Shown piece by piece: positions 27,827 to 30,273 of a stretch of DNA of 30,273 bases (its first letter is position 1; every line of letters starts with the position of its first letter). Origin of the DNA: M3007 sp046155725 (GTDB lineage Bacteria; Bacteroidota; Bacteroidia; Chitinophagales; Saprospiraceae). The position numbers were made by a program, and so were the translations under genes. The stretch lies in the NCBI GenBank assembly GCA_046155725.1, contig JBJXFT010000402.1, positions 1 to 30,273 on the forward strand, in the 5' to 3' direction. The notes under the pieces were generated by a model that was given only the letters and a program-made list of their open reading frames with translations, had not been told where the DNA came from and did no database searches.

Positions 27827-30273
27827 ATGAAAAAACCTGCCCTCCTTTTCGCTTTCGCACTTGGCTGCGCTGCTGTTTTTGCCCAAGAGGTTTGGAACAA
27901 AAAACTGCCGACTGTTTCCCCAAACGCAAGAACACTTTCTGATGTTCGCTTTGACAACGACCGTTTCCTGATCACCGCAGGAAGCAAGATTATTGAACTT
28001 GACGAGTATGGTACAGCAATTGGCTTTGCCGTAGGATTGAATCATTTGTACAGCAACTTTGTCAAAGAAAAGTTGAACCCTCAGACGGGCAAGCCGTTCT
28101 TCGTGCTCTGCTCCCGATCCGTAAATACGTCAACCCATTACATTGTAATCCACAAGCCGGGCGAAGGCACGGAACTTGCTGGATCCATTGTTGATACGGC
28201 AGGTTCAAATTCCAACGGAGGGCTTGCAGTGGTGGAAATAAGCGCAAACACTTTTTGGCTGATTGGCCGACAGTTTGTTCACCAAATATCGGTTTCTGAT
28301 CAAGCCGTGGTGACCATTGATTGGGAAAAGCCGCTCTCTCTTCCGGCTCAGAATGTGCCGAACGCGGCGATCTTGCACAACAACCGGGTGTATGCTGCTA
28401 CCAACTTGGGCATGCTATTGGCTCTGAACTTAGATGGAGAATTGCTTTGGTCAAAAGACTTTCAGGGGGAATATGCTTTTCGAGGAATGGCGCCCATTGC
28501 GAATGGTTTTTTGACCTGCGGGATGACCGATGTCGGGGCTTGTATCACAAAGTTTGATTTCGACGGCGACCTGATTTGGGAAACCGCCCCAGGGGATGAA
28601 GTGTACAATGCGCTGGCCGTAAACGCCGATGGCAGCATCGTGGCGACTGGCCGGACGGGAGGAGGAGCCATGACTTTGCTAAAAACCAATGAAGCCGGCG
28701 GTGTGCTCTGGAAACAAACGTACCAGAAAGGGCAAGGCGGCAAAGTGCTCGCTTTGCCGGACGGCGGTTATTTCTTTGTGGGTCATGGCGGGGCTGGGAC
28801 TCCATCCAAAGTTTACGCAATCAAAACCAACGCATTGGGCGGATCCATGCCGCCCGAAGAGACCCTGTTCATCCGCGAAAGAAACCTCAACAACGGCGGG
28901 TTTTCACTAACGCAAGCGCCCTCTTCCAGCCTGTTTTTCAATGGCGCAGAATCTGCATTCAACATCCCCGCCGATAGCAGCACTTCGACCCTCTTCGCCC
29001 ACAGCCCATGGCTGGCAGGGAAAGACGCAGCCGGAAATTTGCACATCAGCGCCAGCAACTTTGGGGAGCTGTTCGGCAGCGATTATCGGGTCGGCATCGC
29101 TTCCAGCCCTATGGAGGATTTCAACCGCTTGTGGTCGGTCACCCGCGAAGAAATCGCCCGCATCCGACGCGACTTTGGGGAAGATGGAGTTTTGAGTGCG
29201 CCTCCGCCTTTCGATTTTCTGACTTGGCCGGCCAAAGGGAATCCGCACTTCCGCCAGAATTTGGACTTCACGCTCGTCACCACAAATCCCGACAGCCTTC
29301 CTGCCCCTTTCGTGGATACCAATGGCGATGGCAAATACAACGTGTTCGATGGTGACTATCCGCGCCTCAAGGGCGACCGAATGCTTTGGTGGGCGCTTAC
29401 TGACCAAACCGTGCACGAACAAACAAACGGCCAAGCGCTTGGGGTGGATATTTTGATGTCCGTTTACGCCTACGATTGCCCGCAAAGCGGAGGTATTTGG
29501 CAGTCTGTGTTTGCTGACTACGATGTAATCAACCGCTCAAGTGGCGGCTATTCCGATACTTACTTGGGGTTTCACACCGACCCTGACCTTGGATGTTCTG
29601 ATGATGATTACATTGGTAGCATGCCGGAGGCAAATAGTGTTTATGTCTACAATTCAGATGCGGTGGACGGCCAGCCTGGAAGCAGCTGTTTTGGGACACC
29701 GACATTCGGGGAAAATGTGCCTGTTGAAAGCATTTCTGTGCTAAACCGCTCGCTCGACCACGCGATGTATTACAGTAGAGGAGGGTCAGGTGCCCCTCCT
29801 GCACAAAGCGACCCTTCTGCCCCCCAAGAATTTTACCACTACCTCCAATCCCTTTGGCGCGACGGAACGCCGCTCACCGTCGGAGGCTCGGGCTACAACC
29901 CGGGCGATCCTACTGCGGTGCCAACCGATTATGCTTTTTTCGACAACCCCAACGACCCACAAGGCTGGTCCATGTGTACCGAAAATCTTCCTTTGGCCGA
30001 CCGCCGCATGATCAACTCCCACGGCCCATTCACCTTCGCAGCAGGCGACACCTTCTCCATGCGATTGGCATTCACCTTCCACCCCGACATCCCGCACCCC
30101 TGCCCTGATGTGGCTGGGCTGGTAAAACCCACCATCCTCCAAATCCAGCAATGGCATGACGACGGCACGCTCGATGCACCGCTCGACCTCGGCAGCGTCC
30201 AGATCCTCCCCCCCGGCCAATCGCTCCTGCTCAATGCCCAGCAGCCCAACCCCGCCGCCACCTACGCATGGTC
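27827..30273 (+). CDS. Large secreted protein, N-terminal 815 codons (runs off right edge)
   Basis: Open from ATG 27827 to the window end without a stop. It begins MKKPALLFAFALGCAAVFAQ, a signal peptide. Residues about 25-340 show repeated beta-propeller-like units: W-x-K-x-x-x, DEYGTAIGFAVG, LNLDGELLWSKDF, FDFDGDLIWETAPGDE, TNEAGGVLWKQTY (a D/NxxGxxxW pattern typical of outer-surface propellers). Residues about 480-660 carry a calcium-site-like DTNGDGKYNVFDGDYPRLKG, followed by MLWWALTDQTVHEQTN, GVDILMSVYAYDCPQ, YDVINRSSGGYSDTYLGFH and DPDLGCSDDDYIGS. I recall this second block from many Saprospiraceae-type T9SS proteins of unknown function. The window ends in what may be an Ig-like domain (PGQSLLLNAQQPNPAATYAW). 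A type IX sorting domain would be expected beyond the edge. Divergent from the small secreted-protein gene. Confidence 0.85.
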   Translation, partial: MKKPALLFAFALGCAAVFAQEVWNKKLPTVSPNARTLSDVRFDNDRFLITAGSKIIELDEYGTAIGFAVGLNHLYSNFVKEKLNPQTGKPFFVLCSRSVNTSTHYIVIHKPGEGTELAGSIVDTAGSNSNGGLAVVEISANTFWLIGRQFVHQISVSDQAVVTIDWEKPLSLPAQNVPNAAILHNNRVYAATNLGMLLALNLDGELLWSKDFQGEYAFRGMAPIANGFLTCGMTDVGACITKFDFDGDLIWETAPGDEVYNALAVNADGSIVATGRTGGGAMTLLKTNEAGGVLWKQTYQKGQGGKVLALPDGGYFFVGHGGAGTPSKVYAIKTNALGGSMPPEETLFIRERNLNNGGFSLTQAPSSSLFFNGAESAFNIPADSSTSTLFAHSPWLAGKDAAGNLHISASNFGELFGSDYRVGIASSPMEDFNRLWSVTREEIARIRRDFGEDGVLSAPPPFDFLTWPAKGNPHFRQNLDFTLVTTNPDSLPAPFVDTNGDGKYNVFDGDYPRLKGDRMLWWALTDQTVHEQTNGQALGVDILMSVYAYDCPQSGGIWQSVFADYDVINRSSGGYSDTYLGFHTDPDLGCSDDDYIGSMPEANSVYVYNSDAVDGQPGSSCFGTPTFGENVPVESISVLNRSLDHAMYYSRGGSGAPPAQSDPSAPQEFYHYLQSLWRDGTPLTVGGSGYNPGDPTAVPTDYAFFDNPNDPQGWSMCTENLPLADRRMINSHGPFTFAAGDTFSMRLAFTFHPDIPHPCPDVAGLVKPTILQIQQWHDDGTLDAPLDLGSVQILPPGQSLLLNAQQPNPAATYAW

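Overview
The window comes from a Bacteroidota bacterium, most likely of the Saprospiraceae type. Evidence: a giant secreted protein with Ig/PKD-like repeats and a type B (CHU_C, gliding-associated) type IX secretion tail; promoters of the Bacteroidota form TTTG-N19-TAnnTTTG; near absence of Shine-Dalgarno sites; and an alternative complex III (ACIII, actABCDEF) operon joined to an A1-type caa3-like cytochrome c oxidase. No rRNA, tRNA, CRISPR or insertion sequence with a transposase was seen.

Layout, left to right: (1) 1-92, start of a minus-strand gene running off the left edge (Rpn/PD-(D/E)XK-like). (2) 93-406, non-coding, with nested palindromes and a clear intrinsic terminator. (3) 407-6856 (minus), a 2149-residue surface or secreted protein. 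(4) 6993-27052 (minus), a 20-kb respiratory cluster. Read in the direction of transcription (right to left) it is actA, actB, actC, actD, [broken four-helix-bundle gene], actE, [orphan hicB plus a palindromic element], actF, coxB fused to an OmpA-like domain, coxA, [Rpn-like remnant, MNT nucleotidyltransferase, broken HEPN gene], ctaB, two coxC paralogues, subunit IV, a degenerate SCO-like protein, a DUF420 (CtaM/YozB-like) protein and a small CxxC membrane protein. (5) 27347-27709 (minus), a small secreted protein. (6) 27827-end (plus), the first 815 codons of a large secreted protein with a textbook promoter.

How the genes work together: ActA-F oxidise menaquinol and hand electrons through c hemes (ActA, ActE) to the CuA site of CoxB, then CoxA reduces oxygen. 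CtaB makes heme O, the precursor of heme A, and the SCO-like, DUF420 and CxxC proteins sit where metal and heme assembly factors normally lie. The arrangement suggests a membrane supercomplex built from one long transcription unit.

The most unusual points are: a cytochrome c oxidase subunit II carrying a C-terminal peptidoglycan-binding OmpA-like domain; a His-rich 130-residue insert in ActF; a SCO-position protein lacking the copper-binding CxxxC; accessory genes invading three spacers, two of them broken by a single in-frame stop at a recognisable place; and gene spacers almost all filled with short iterated words arranged as long inverted repeats, with word families differing from spacer to spacer.
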